A stretch of 64,000 nt of DNA from Acidobacteriota bacterium. GTDB lineage: Bacteria; Acidobacteriota; Terriglobia; Acidiferrales; UBA7541. The position numbers and the translations under genes were made by a program. Shown piece after piece: positions 26,453 to 34,810 of this stretch; the first letter of the stretch is position 1, and each line of letters opens with the position of its first letter. Location: positions 62,001-126,000 of the forward strand of contig JAJPIE010000090.1 in NCBI GenBank assembly GCA_021324935.1. The letters run 5' to 3'. The notes beneath the pieces were generated by a model. It searched no databases, was not told the origin of the DNA, and saw nothing but the letters and a program-made list of their open reading frames with translations.

Positions 26453-27417
26453 GGCTTCGCTCCGGGAATGTGCTCGTGTGGACTGCTCGAACGGATCAGT
26501 TCGGAAGGCCGCGTCTTGATGATGTCAGTGAACTCTCTCAGATTTTCGGAAACCTCGCGGAGATTCATCAGCAATTCGTCGATCGTTTCGGTGTTTACGT
26601 CCAGCGTCTGATCCAGGCGCCGCGTAATGTCGGAGACGTTGTTCAACGAGACGCGCAACTTTTTCACCGATTCGCGAACGTCCTCGCGGTTTTCCCCGAT
26701 CATGTCGTCCACTTTTTTCAGTGTCTCGCTGGCCTCGTCCGTGGTCTTTTTCAAATCGTCCACCAGCGGGCTCAGCTTCGTGCTTAGGTTGTTTACGTTG
26801 TTCAACGTGCTCTTCACCACCGGCCGGTCTTCCTTCAACATGCCGTGCAATTCCGAGAGGCTGCCGGAGATGTTCGCCCGGTTCTGGTCGTTCAGCAGGT
26901 CGTTGACGCGGGTGATGGTCACGCTCAATTCCTTCATGCGCTGGTTGAGAGTGCCCATCAGTTCCTGCGCCTGCGGCATCACTTTGTTGATCTCGTCGGT
27001 CAGCTCATTGAAGCCAACGTACGCGTCCGCGGGAAGCACCGAACCATTGGGAGCGCGCGGCGCCTGTGACGAACCCGCGCGCACTTCCAGGTGATTGTCG
27101 CCCAGCGGGCTGAAGCTCAGTATTGCCACGTGGCTATCCGTCTTGATGGGAACATCCTCTTTGACGCTGAATTCCATGTCCATCAAGCTTGGATCCGCTT
27201 GATCGATTTTGATGCTTTCCACCCGCCCGATTTTCGGCCCGCCTTCAAACCGCACCGTGGCGCCCCGCTCGAGTCCCGCCGTGTTGTGAAATTTCGCGTG
27301 GTATCGCGTGGCAGGCCCCGCGAAGGCCCCTGAAAGCGAGAAAACCGTGGCAATCAGCAGCGCCGCCGCCACAATCACGAAGAGTCCCACAAACACCTGC
27401 TCACGTTTTGCTTCCAT
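26449..27417 (-). CDS. mlaD: MlaD-family MCE substrate-binding protein
   Basis: A 322-residue protein with one N-terminal membrane helix (VGLFVIVAAALLIATVFSLSG) and a single MCE domain (about 38-115: AGLERGATVRFEGGPKIGRV, then FSPLGDNHLEVR). A long helical, partly coiled-coil tail (about 140-310) with repeated NNV/NL segments follows, then a proline-containing end. MCE rings shuttle phospholipids between membranes in the Mla system; the long helical tail is typical of MlaD-like proteins in non-proteobacterial phyla and could form an extended tunnel. It is encoded directly after the MlaF ATPase, with two bases between genes. Confidence 0.88.
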   Translation of the reverse strand: MEAKREQVFVGLFVIVAAALLIATVFSLSGAFAGPATRYHAKFHNTAGLERGATVRFEGGPKIGRVESIKIDQADPSLMDMEFSVKEDVPIKTDSHVAILSFSPLGDNHLEVRAGSSQAPRAPNGSVLPADAYVGFNELTDEINKVMPQAQELMGTLNQRMKELSVTITRVNDLLNDQNRANISGSLSELHGMLKEDRPVVKSTLNNVNNLSTKLSPLVDDLKKTTDEASETLKKVDDMIGENREDVRESVKKLRVSLNNVSDITRRLDQTLDVNTETIDELLMNLREVSENLREFTDIIKTRPSELIRSSSPHEHIPGAKP

Positions 27418-27419
27418 CT

Positions 27420-28286
27420 CTACCTGCTCTTCCCCTGACGGCCTTCCCCAGATTTCGTCGCGGGCTCCGTCAGCATCTGCAGATAATCCAATTCCTGCGC
27501 CACCGCGGGTTCCGGAATGCGGTCCAGAAACTGCCGCACCTTCGGGTGCTGGCTGTTCTTCATCTCCTCGGTCGTACCGAACGCGGTCACGTCTCCCTTA
27601 TTGATCAGCACCATGCGGTCGGCGATCAAAAATGCGCTGGCCAGCTCGTGCGTCACCACGATGATCGTCATGTGGAACGCCTTCTTCAGCTCCAGGATCA
27701 ACTGGTCGATCCCCGCTGCAATAATCGGATCCAGTCCCGCCGATGGCTCGTCGAAAAATAAAATTTCCGGGTCCATCGCCAGCGCTCTTGCCACCGCCGC
27801 GCGCTTTTTCATGCCGCCGCTCAACTGCGAGGGCAGAAAATCCTCGAAGCCAGACAAGCCCACCTGGTCCAGTTTCAATCGCACCATGATCTCGACGGTC
27901 GATTCTTCCAGCTTCGTGTGTTCCTTCAGCGGCAGCGCCACGTTTTCGCCCACGGTCATCGAACCGAACAACGCTCCGCCTTGAAACGACATCCCCAGCC
28001 GCTTGCGGATTTCATCCCGCTCCGCCTCGGAAATCGCCGCGAAATTCTTGCCGCGAATCCACACTTCACCCGAAGTCGGCCGTTCCAGCCCCACCAGCGT
28101 CCGCAGCAGCGTGCTCTTCCCGGATCCTGACCCGCCCAGGATCACCAGCGTTTCCCCGCGTTGCACGTCGAACGTGATTCCGTGCAAGATCTCCCGTCCC
28201 GTATAGCTCACGCGCAGATTCCGCAGCGAGATCATCGGCCCATCGAAGGGCTCCGGCGTCTCCAGCGTGTCCAGAAACTCGCTCAT
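27420..28286 (-). CDS. mlaF: MlaF-type ABC transporter ATPase
   Basis: A 288-residue ATPase energising the lipid transporter. Walker A GGSGSGKST, Q loop FQGGALFGSMTV, signature LSGGMKKRAAVARALA, Walker B ILFFDEPSAGLDP and the switch His in VVTHEL are all intact. The LSGGM-KR-A variation is characteristic of the MlaF/Ttg2A branch. A C-terminal extension of about 35 residues (EPAVAQELDYLQM onward) follows the core. It lies 4 bp after mlaE in transcription order. Confidence 0.93.
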   Translation of the reverse strand: MSEFLDTLETPEPFDGPMISLRNLRVSYTGREILHGITFDVQRGETLVILGGSGSGKSTLLRTLVGLERPTSGEVWIRGKNFAAISEAERDEIRKRLGMSFQGGALFGSMTVGENVALPLKEHTKLEESTVEIMVRLKLDQVGLSGFEDFLPSQLSGGMKKRAAVARALAMDPEILFFDEPSAGLDPIIAAGIDQLILELKKAFHMTIIVVTHELASAFLIADRMVLINKGDVTAFGTTEEMKNSQHPKVRQFLDRIPEPAVAQELDYLQMLTEPATKSGEGRQGKSR

Positions 28287-28290
28287 GCCT

Positions 28291-29088
28291 TTAGTGTTCC
28301 CCCAGGAAGTAGAAAAGCATGGTGAACACCAGGTCCACCAGAATCACCAGGAAAATCGACATCACCACGGCGCGCGTCGTCGAGCGCCCCACCTGTTCCG
28401 CGCCGCCCGTGGTGCGCAACCCTTCCAGGCAGCCCACGGCGGTAATTGTCGCGCCGAACATCACGCTCTTGATCAGGCCGGTTACGATGTCGCGCAGAAA
28501 CAAAGCATCCACCGATTCCTGGATATACCGCCAGAACGTGAAATCCGCCTGCGCTACCCCAAACACCGAACCGCCCAGAACGCCCATGAAATTCGCCCAG
28601 ATCGTCAGGCATGGCAGCATCAGCAGCATAGCCACGAATTTCGGCGCCACCAGGAATCCCACCGGATTGATGGCCATCGTTTCCAGCGCGTCAATCTCCT
28701 CGGAAACTTTCATCGTCCCGAGTTCCGCCGCAAACGCCGACCCCGACCGCCCAATCACGATCACCGCCGTAATCAACGGGCCCAATTCGCGCGTCATCGA
28801 AAGCGCCACGGCGTTGGCCACGAAGCTGATCGCCCCAAAGCGCCGCAATTCGTACGCCGCCTGCAACGCCAAAATCAACCCGATAAAAAATGTAATCAGC
28901 GAAAGGATCGGCAGCGCGCGCACCCCCGCTTCCATGGCCTGCGAGACCGCGCGCTGAAACCTAACCGGTTTCCCGCGGAACGGCCCAATAAAGGTAAAAT
29001 ACGCCGCGCGCCCGGCCAGCGTCGTCAACTCGCCTACATAGGCGAGTCCGCCTTCGACAGAACCGCCGATTTTCCCTAAGAATTCCAC
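28291..29088 (-). CDS. mlaE: MlaE-type ABC transporter permease
   Basis: Integral-membrane permease of 265 residues, five to six helices. Family landmarks are the amphipathic N-terminal helix, ALPILSLITFFIGLILALQ, RELGPLITAVIVIGRSGSAFAAELG and ALETMAINPVGFLVAPKF. It forms the membrane core of an Mla/Ttg2-type complex that moves phospholipids between inner and outer membranes. It is the first transport gene after the STAS gene (43 bp gap), mirroring the association of MlaE with the STAS protein MlaB in E. coli. Confidence 0.93.
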   Translation of the reverse strand: MEFLGKIGGSVEGGLAYVGELTTLAGRAAYFTFIGPFRGKPVRFQRAVSQAMEAGVRALPILSLITFFIGLILALQAAYELRRFGAISFVANAVALSMTRELGPLITAVIVIGRSGSAFAAELGTMKVSEEIDALETMAINPVGFLVAPKFVAMLLMLPCLTIWANFMGVLGGSVFGVAQADFTFWRYIQESVDALFLRDIVTGLIKSVMFGATITAVGCLEGLRTTGGAEQVGRSTTRAVVMSIFLVILVDLVFTMLFYFLGEH

Positions 29089-29131
29089 GTCCTTTTGCTA
29101 CCTTTGCGGGGGAGGAGCGATCGCTCAGGCC

Positions 29132-29464
29132 TCAGGATCCGAGCGCCTGCGCTTCACTTTCGTGAATCTCGAATATCTTCTGCAAGCGGGAGAGTTCCAT
29201 CACTTCGCGAACCGATTTGCTCAGTCCATAGAGAATGAGGCGGGTGCCCTGATCGCGCGATGCCTTGAGCCCTTCCACCAGCGAGGCGATTCCAGAGCTG
29301 TCAATGTAGCGGACCTTTTCCAGATTCAAAAAGACTTTAGGGGTCTTCTTTTCCCTGATTTCCTGAAGCAGCGCCTTGCGCACCGTCGGGGAATGCGCCA
29401 GATCAATATCGCCTGTGATATCCAGGATGGTGCCACCGGTTGCCGGGCGAGCCGCGATCTGCAC
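29132..29464 (-). CDS. STAS-domain protein (anti-sigma antagonist or MlaB-like)
   Basis: A 110-residue single STAS domain with the phospho-acceptor region YIDSSGIASLVEGL (Ser in DSSG) and the GDIDLAHSPTVRKAL start. In anti-sigma antagonists this Ser is phosphorylated by an RsbW-type kinase. The upstream neighbour, three bases away, is just such an ATPase; the downstream neighbour is mlaE. Since E. coli MlaB is itself a STAS protein that regulates MlaF, this protein could serve as the transporter's regulatory subunit, an anti-sigma antagonist, or both. Confidence 0.88.
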   Translation of the reverse strand: MQIAARPATGGTILDITGDIDLAHSPTVRKALLQEIREKKTPKVFLNLEKVRYIDSSGIASLVEGLKASRDQGTRLILYGLSKSVREVMELSRLQKIFEIHESEAQALGS

Positions 29465-29467
29465 TTT

Positions 29468-29989
29468 CTATTCTCCTTGTGAACCAGTCTGCTGCTTGAT
29501 GGGGGGCAAATATTTCACCAAGCGTAGCAGATTCTTGCTTTTCTTACGGCGAAATTCAACCACGTCCATGCTCTCCCGGATGAAATGAAGCCCTAATCCT
29601 CCGGGCCGAATCTCGTGCAGCGGGCGGCTCTTGAATTTCGCGGGGTCAGGCGCCGTACCCTCATCCTCCAGTACGATTTCCAGCCCGCCGCCCTGCTTTG
29701 CCGAACCGTTGGCAGGCAATTTCTTGCAAAGCACCGCGATGGGAAGCCCCGCTCGTCCGTGATACGCATGCCGCATCACGTTGGCCAGCGCCTCGTCCAC
29801 GGATCGCACAATCGCCCGCGCATCTTCTTCGCGAAATTGCATCACTTCTGCGGCGCGCTCCACAGCTGCGCGAACCACGCACAGCGCTTCCGGATTGCTT
29901 TGGAGCTCCAGTTTCAACAGGAACTCAGGCTCCCCAGTCCGCTTGCCGTTTCCCTTGCCGGGTTTCCCGGCTCCTTGTCCGCCGTGCAC
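29468..29989 (-). CDS. RsbW-like serine-kinase / anti-sigma ATPase
   Basis: A 173-residue HATPase_c_2 (GHKL) protein. The N box is EALANVMRHAY, the G1 region LEDEGTAPDP and G2 PGGLGLHFIRE, the set found in RsbW/SpoIIAB-type anti-sigma kinases. Start: GTG 29989, six bases after AAGGGTGG, gives a Gly/Lys-rich leader then the domain; a TTG at 30082 is possible but has no ribosome site. There is no ATG in the frame before the domain. No sigma factor is encoded beside it, so a target other than a sigma factor, such as the STAS protein three bases downstream, is plausible. Confidence 0.85.
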   Translation of the reverse strand: MHGGQGAGKPGKGNGKRTGEPEFLLKLELQSNPEALCVVRAAVERAAEVMQFREEDARAIVRSVDEALANVMRHAYHGRAGLPIAVLCKKLPANGSAKQGGGLEIVLEDEGTAPDPAKFKSRPLHEIRPGGLGLHFIRESMDVVEFRRKKSKNLLRLVKYLPPIKQQTGSQGE

Positions 29990-30220
29990 TCGTCCACCCT
30001 TGTTTGCTTGGATGACTCGGAACTCCGTTTTGTCCCGGTTGCCCGGCGGGGAGACAATGCCACGTTCCCGCCCAACTGACAACCGAAAAATTTGTAACCC
30101 TCCGCGCCCAAATCTCCCGCTAACGTGTAGAATCTCTGGCGGCTAGCGACTTTCCCGCGCTCCGTTTGCCCTTACCCGCCGGTAAGGTCCGTGGTCCGCG
30201 CGGCCAGCTCCGGGGGACCA

Positions 30221-33200
30221 ATGAAACGCTTCTTCGCCGTAGTTGCTTGGGCAATGCTGTCTTTCGCACCGCTACCACCTGTGCAGGCTCAAGCTCCGCC
30301 GAATCCCTACCAGGCGCTCCTGGACCGCCTCGATTCCTGCGTCACCCTCCCCCTGGACAAGTGGAAATTTCACGAGGATATCCCTCACCCCGAAGATCTC
30401 GCCCTCGACGACGCCTCTTGGCCCTCGCTCAAAACCGGCGAAACCTGGAACACCGGCCCGCGCGTTCTGCGCCGTTGGATACAGATTCCCGAAACCCTGG
30501 GCGGCTATAGCCTCCAGGGTTCCCGCGTCCGCCTGGCCCTTTCCATCGACAGCGGCGATTTCCTCACCATCGCCGTCTTCTCGAACGGCTCCTTGGTCTC
30601 GCGTACGGATGAGGACACCCTGCAGCCGATCGTGCTGACTGAAAGCGCCCAGCCCGGCGAAAAATTCCTGATCGCTATCCGCATTCAAGCCGCCGCAACA
30701 AACACCGTCATCCGTTCCAGCGCTCTCTGGATCACCCCGCCGGCCAGCCGCCCCGACCCCGGTATTTTCCGCGATGAAATTCTTGCCGCGCAGCCCATCG
30801 TCGCGGCCTTTCCCGATGGCAAGCCCGGGCACGAAGCAATTCTGAATGCCGCCGCCAAGTCCGTGGACCTAGCCGCGCTCGACCACTCCGATCAAGCCGC
30901 ATTCGATGCTTCTCTCCGCCAGGCCCAATCGAAGCTCGATGCCCTCCGACCATGGCTCCAGCAATTCACCATTCGCGCCGTCGGCAACTCGCACATCGAC
31001 ATGGCTTGGCTCTGGCCGTGGACGGAAACCGTCGAAGTTGTGCGCAACACCTTCCGCAGCGCCCTCGATCTGATGCGCGAATATCCCGACTTTAAATTCA
31101 CTATGTCCTCCGCGCGCGCCTACGCCTGGATGGAAGAAAAATATCCGGACCTGTTCAATGAAATTCGAGAGCGTGTGAAGGAAGGCCGCTGGGAAATCGT
31201 CGGCGGCATGTGGGTCGAGCCCGACCTCAACATGCCCGGCGGTGAATCGCTGGTGCGCCAGATTCTGGTCGGAAAGCGTTACTTTCAGCGGAAATTCGGC
31301 GTGGACGTGAACATCGGCTGGAACCCCGACTCCTTTGGCTACAACTGGCAGTTGCCGCAAATCTACAAAAAATCCGGCATCGACATGTTCGTGACGCAGA
31401 AACTTATGTGGGCCCACGAATTTACCGTTTTCCCCTACAAGATGTTCTGGTGGGAAGCGCCCGACGGCAGCCGCCTGCTCACCTATTTCCCGCACGACTA
31501 CGCCATGGGCATCGACCCCGTGCAGCTTGGCAAAGACGCCTCCGTCTGGCTGCCCGCGCTCTACGGCGCAAATCCTCCCCCCAAGGCCGAAATGATGCAC
31601 CTCTATGGCGTCGGCGACCACGGCGGCGGCCCCACGCGCACCATGCTTGACAATGCCGAGCGATGGATGAAGCCCGACGTCGCCTTCCCCAATCTGCAAC
31701 TCAGCACCGCCAGCGCATTTTTCGCCGAATTACGGCCCCAAATCCCCCAAATGGATGTCCCCGTCTGGCGCAACGAGCTTTACTTCGAATACCACCGCGG
31801 CGTCTTCACCACCCAGGCGGAAACGAAAAAACGCATCCGCACCACCGAAGAACTCCTGTTAAACGCCGAGAAATTCTCCGCCTTCGCTACTCTCTTCGGC
31901 CAGCCTTACCCTTCCGCCGATTTCGATCGCGGCTGGAAAGACCTGCTCTTCGACGATTTCCACGACATCCTCCCCGGCTCCGGTATCGCCGTGAACTATC
32001 TCGACGCAAAACGCAATCTCGAGGACGTGCAGCGCGTCGGCCGCGGCATCCTCGACGGTTCGCTCGGCGACATCGCCGCCAACATCGATCTGAAGGGCGC
32101 CGGGGTTCCCCTCGTCGTCTTCAATTCCCTTTCCTGGCAACGCGAAGAATTGGTCGAAGCGCAGGTGCACCTGCCTGAACCCGCCGGCTTCGTCGAAGTA
32201 CTGGACGCTTCAGGAAAGCCCGTGCCTTCGCAATTGCTTTCCGCCGATCGCTCCACGCGCACAGTGCGCGTGCTGCTGAAAGTCAGCGTTCCACCCATGG
32301 GCTATGCGGCCTATTACATCGTTCCACGCCCCAAATCCTCCGCAACCTCTGCCGTCCTCAAAGCCTCCGGCGACACGCTCGAAAACGAATTCGTGCGCGT
32401 CAAAATCGATCCGCAATCCGGCTGCATGACCAGTCTGTTTGACAAGAAATCCAACACGGAATCCCTGGCGCCCGCCGAAACCGACACCGGTGGCCCCAAA
32501 GACTCCGTCTGCGGCAATCTGCTGCAAACCTTCGTCGACAAGCCCAAGCAGTGGGACGCCTGGAACATCGACGCCGACTTCGAAAAACAGCATTGGGACC
32601 TGACGCAAGCCGACGAAGTGAAGCTCGTCGAAAGCGGGCCGCTCCGCGCCGTTCTTCGCGTCAAGAATCATTTCCAGAATTCCACCTTCGTCCGCGACAT
32701 CATCCTCAACGCCGGCTCCCCTCGCGTCGACGTGAAAATGACCGCCGACTGGCACGAGAAGCACATCTTGTTGAAAGTGGCCATACCCGTCAGCGTCCAC
32801 AACAACATGGCCACGTTCGAAATTCCCTACGGGACCATCGAGCGCCCCACCACCCGCAACACGCCCGCCGAAAAAGGCAAGTTCGAAGTCCCCGCGCTTC
32901 ATTGGGCCGATCTCTCCGACCCCAGGCATGGCCTCAGCCTGCTCAACGGTTGCAAATACGGCTACGATGCTAAGGGCAACGTCCTGCGCCTCTCGCTTCT
33001 CCGTTCACCTGCCTGGCCCGATCCGCACGCCGACGAGGGCGTTCACGAATTCACGTATTCCCTCTATCCGCACGCTGGCGATTGGAAAGAAGCGCTCACC
33101 GTCCGCCGCGGCTATGACCTGAACTACCCTCTTCTCACTTACCAGGCGGAAAAGCACGCCGGCACTCTACCCGGACGGTTTTCCTTCCTCAACATCCAAG

Positions 33201-33481
33201 GCGATAACGTCGTGCTCACCGCGGTGAAAAAGGCCGAAGACGATGAGGAAATTGTTTTGCGCTTTTACGAATGGGCCGGAAAGGAAAGCGATATCATGGT
33301 CAACCCTTTCACTCGTTTTGAAAATGGGGCGGAGACCGACCTGATGGAACACCCTTTTCATTCCATTTCGCCCGCAGGCGGCCCGCTGGTCGTGCATACC
33401 AAGCCCTATGAAATCAAGACCGTGAAGTTTCAGCTTCACAAATACCAGGCATTTCCCGTCATCGGAAAGGGCAAGCAATGA
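30221..33481 (+). CDS. Secreted GH38 alpha-mannosidase
   Basis: A 1086-residue exported glycoside hydrolase. A signal peptide (MKRFFAVVAWAMLSFAPLPP, cleavage near VQAQA) is followed by a beta-rich N-terminal module (about 35-185). The GH38 catalytic domain has GNSHIDMAWLWPW (zinc ligands His and Asp), the nucleophile Asp in NPDSFGYNWQLPQ, and HDILPGSGIAVNY. C-terminal beta-domains (about 640-1086) complete it. ATG 30221 follows GGGGGA. It would remove alpha-mannosyl residues from glycans in the periplasm or outside. The next gene, a sugar porter, overlaps by four bases, suggesting direct uptake of the released sugar. Confidence 0.93.
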   Translation: MKRFFAVVAWAMLSFAPLPPVQAQAPPNPYQALLDRLDSCVTLPLDKWKFHEDIPHPEDLALDDASWPSLKTGETWNTGPRVLRRWIQIPETLGGYSLQGSRVRLALSIDSGDFLTIAVFSNGSLVSRTDEDTLQPIVLTESAQPGEKFLIAIRIQAAATNTVIRSSALWITPPASRPDPGIFRDEILAAQPIVAAFPDGKPGHEAILNAAAKSVDLAALDHSDQAAFDASLRQAQSKLDALRPWLQQFTIRAVGNSHIDMAWLWPWTETVEVVRNTFRSALDLMREYPDFKFTMSSARAYAWMEEKYPDLFNEIRERVKEGRWEIVGGMWVEPDLNMPGGESLVRQILVGKRYFQRKFGVDVNIGWNPDSFGYNWQLPQIYKKSGIDMFVTQKLMWAHEFTVFPYKMFWWEAPDGSRLLTYFPHDYAMGIDPVQLGKDASVWLPALYGANPPPKAEMMHLYGVGDHGGGPTRTMLDNAERWMKPDVAFPNLQLSTASAFFAELRPQIPQMDVPVWRNELYFEYHRGVFTTQAETKKRIRTTEELLLNAEKFSAFATLFGQPYPSADFDRGWKDLLFDDFHDILPGSGIAVNYLDAKRNLEDVQRVGRGILDGSLGDIAANIDLKGAGVPLVVFNSLSWQREELVEAQVHLPEPAGFVEVLDASGKPVPSQLLSADRSTRTVRVLLKVSVPPMGYAAYYIVPRPKSSATSAVLKASGDTLENEFVRVKIDPQSGCMTSLFDKKSNTESLAPAETDTGGPKDSVCGNLLQTFVDKPKQWDAWNIDADFEKQHWDLTQADEVKLVESGPLRAVLRVKNHFQNSTFVRDIILNAGSPRVDVKMTADWHEKHILLKVAIPVSVHNNMATFEIPYGTIERPTTRNTPAEKGKFEVPALHWADLSDPRHGLSLLNGCKYGYDAKGNVLRLSLLRSPAWPDPHADEGVHEFTYSLYPHAGDWKEALTVRRGYDLNYPLLTYQAEKHAGTLPGRFSFLNIQGDNVVLTAVKKAEDDEEIVLRFYEWAGKESDIMVNPFTRFENGAETDLMEHPFHSISPAGGPLVVHTKPYEIKTVKFQLHKYQAFPVIGKGKQ

Positions 33482-34800
33482 ACTTCAATCTCGCAAAAGC
33501 CGCCGCCGTTGGCGCGCTCGGCGGACTTCTTTTCGGATTCGACACCGCCGTCATCTCCGGCACCACGCAGGCGCTCACCAACGTCTACTCCCTGAATCCC
33601 GAGCAGCTCGGCATCACCGTTTCGATGGCCCTGATCGGCACCATTCTCAGCGCCATGTTTTCCGGCGCTCCCGGGCAAAAATACGGCGGCCGCGAAACGC
33701 TGCGATTCCTCGCCGTTTGTTACGTGATCTCCGCGCTGGGTTGCGCGTTCGCCTGGAGTTGGTATGTCCTGCTCGCCGCGCGCTTCATCGGCGGCATTGG
33801 CATTGGCGGTTCCTCGGTATTGGGTCCCGTTTACATCGCCGAACTCGCCCCTGCAAAAATGCGCGGCCGCCTGGTGGGTCTCTTTCAGATCAACATCGTC
33901 GTTGGAATTCTGCTCGCCTATCTCTCGAACTACCTCATTGATTCCCTCAACCTTGGCGCAACGGAATGGCGCTGGCAGCTCGGCGTCGCCGCCGTCCCTG
34001 CATTTCTCTTTCTGGTTCTCCTCTTCGGCATTCCGCCAAGTTCCCGCTGGCTTGTCACACAGAAACGCGTCGAGGAAGCCCGCGGCGTCCTGCAGCTTAT
34101 GGGCGCCGAAGATCCCGAAGGTGAGCTCCGCGAAATCGTCTCAGCCATCCATCTGGATCAGCTTTCCACTTCCGAGCATCTTTTCCGCTGGAAGTATCGC
34201 CTGCCGATCTTCCTCGCCATCACCATCGGCATGTTCAATCAGCTTTCCGGGATCAACGCCATTCTTTACTATTTGAACGACATTTTTAACGCGGCCGGCT
34301 ACAGCAAAATGACTTCCAGCCTTCAGGCCGTCGCCATCGGTGGGATGAATCTCCTCGCCACTCTCCTGGCAATGACGGTGATCGACAAGCTTGGCCGCAA
34401 AACGCTTTTGCTGATTGGTTCGGTCGGCATGTCGATTTGCTTGTTCGGCGTCGCTAGAGTTTTTTATGCCAACACCCATCATGAATTGCTTCTCTGGCTG
34501 CTGGTCGGCTACATCGCGTTCTTCGCGATTTCGCAGGGCGCGGTGATCTGGGTCTATCTGAGCGAGGTTTTTCCCACCCGTGTGCGCGCCAAAGGACAGG
34601 GCCTGGGCAGTTCTTCGCACTGGATCATGAACGCGCTGATCGCCTTTATCTTCCCGCAGGTTGCCAAGACCTCCGGCGGCGCTCCTTTCGTTCTCTTCGG
34701 CGCCATGATGGTGCTGCAATTCTTCGTGGTCTTGTTTGTCTATCCGGAAACCAAGGGCGTCACTCTCGAGCAGCTTCAGCACAACCTCGGTATCGACTAA
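33478..34800 (+). CDS. MFS sugar porter
   Basis: Inner-membrane sugar transporter, 440 residues, twelve helices. Sugar-porter signatures are present: GLLFGFDTAVISG in TM1, the RFIGGIGIGGSS...YIAELAPAKMRGR segment, FNQLSGINAILYY in TM7, and the closing PETKGVTLEQLQ. It belongs with XylE/GlcP-like H+-coupled hexose or pentose carriers. Its ATG overlaps the mannosidase stop (ATGA), so the two are coupled and mannose is the natural guess for substrate. It ends 10 bp from the convergent P450 gene. Confidence 0.93.
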   Translation: MNFNLAKAAAVGALGGLLFGFDTAVISGTTQALTNVYSLNPEQLGITVSMALIGTILSAMFSGAPGQKYGGRETLRFLAVCYVISALGCAFAWSWYVLLAARFIGGIGIGGSSVLGPVYIAELAPAKMRGRLVGLFQINIVVGILLAYLSNYLIDSLNLGATEWRWQLGVAAVPAFLFLVLLFGIPPSSRWLVTQKRVEEARGVLQLMGAEDPEGELREIVSAIHLDQLSTSEHLFRWKYRLPIFLAITIGMFNQLSGINAILYYLNDIFNAAGYSKMTSSLQAVAIGGMNLLATLLAMTVIDKLGRKTLLLIGSVGMSICLFGVARVFYANTHHELLLWLLVGYIAFFAISQGAVIWVYLSEVFPTRVRAKGQGLGSSSHWIMNALIAFIFPQVAKTSGGAPFVLFGAMMVLQFFVVLFVYPETKGVTLEQLQHNLGID

Positions 34801-34810
34801 TCCGCGGCCT

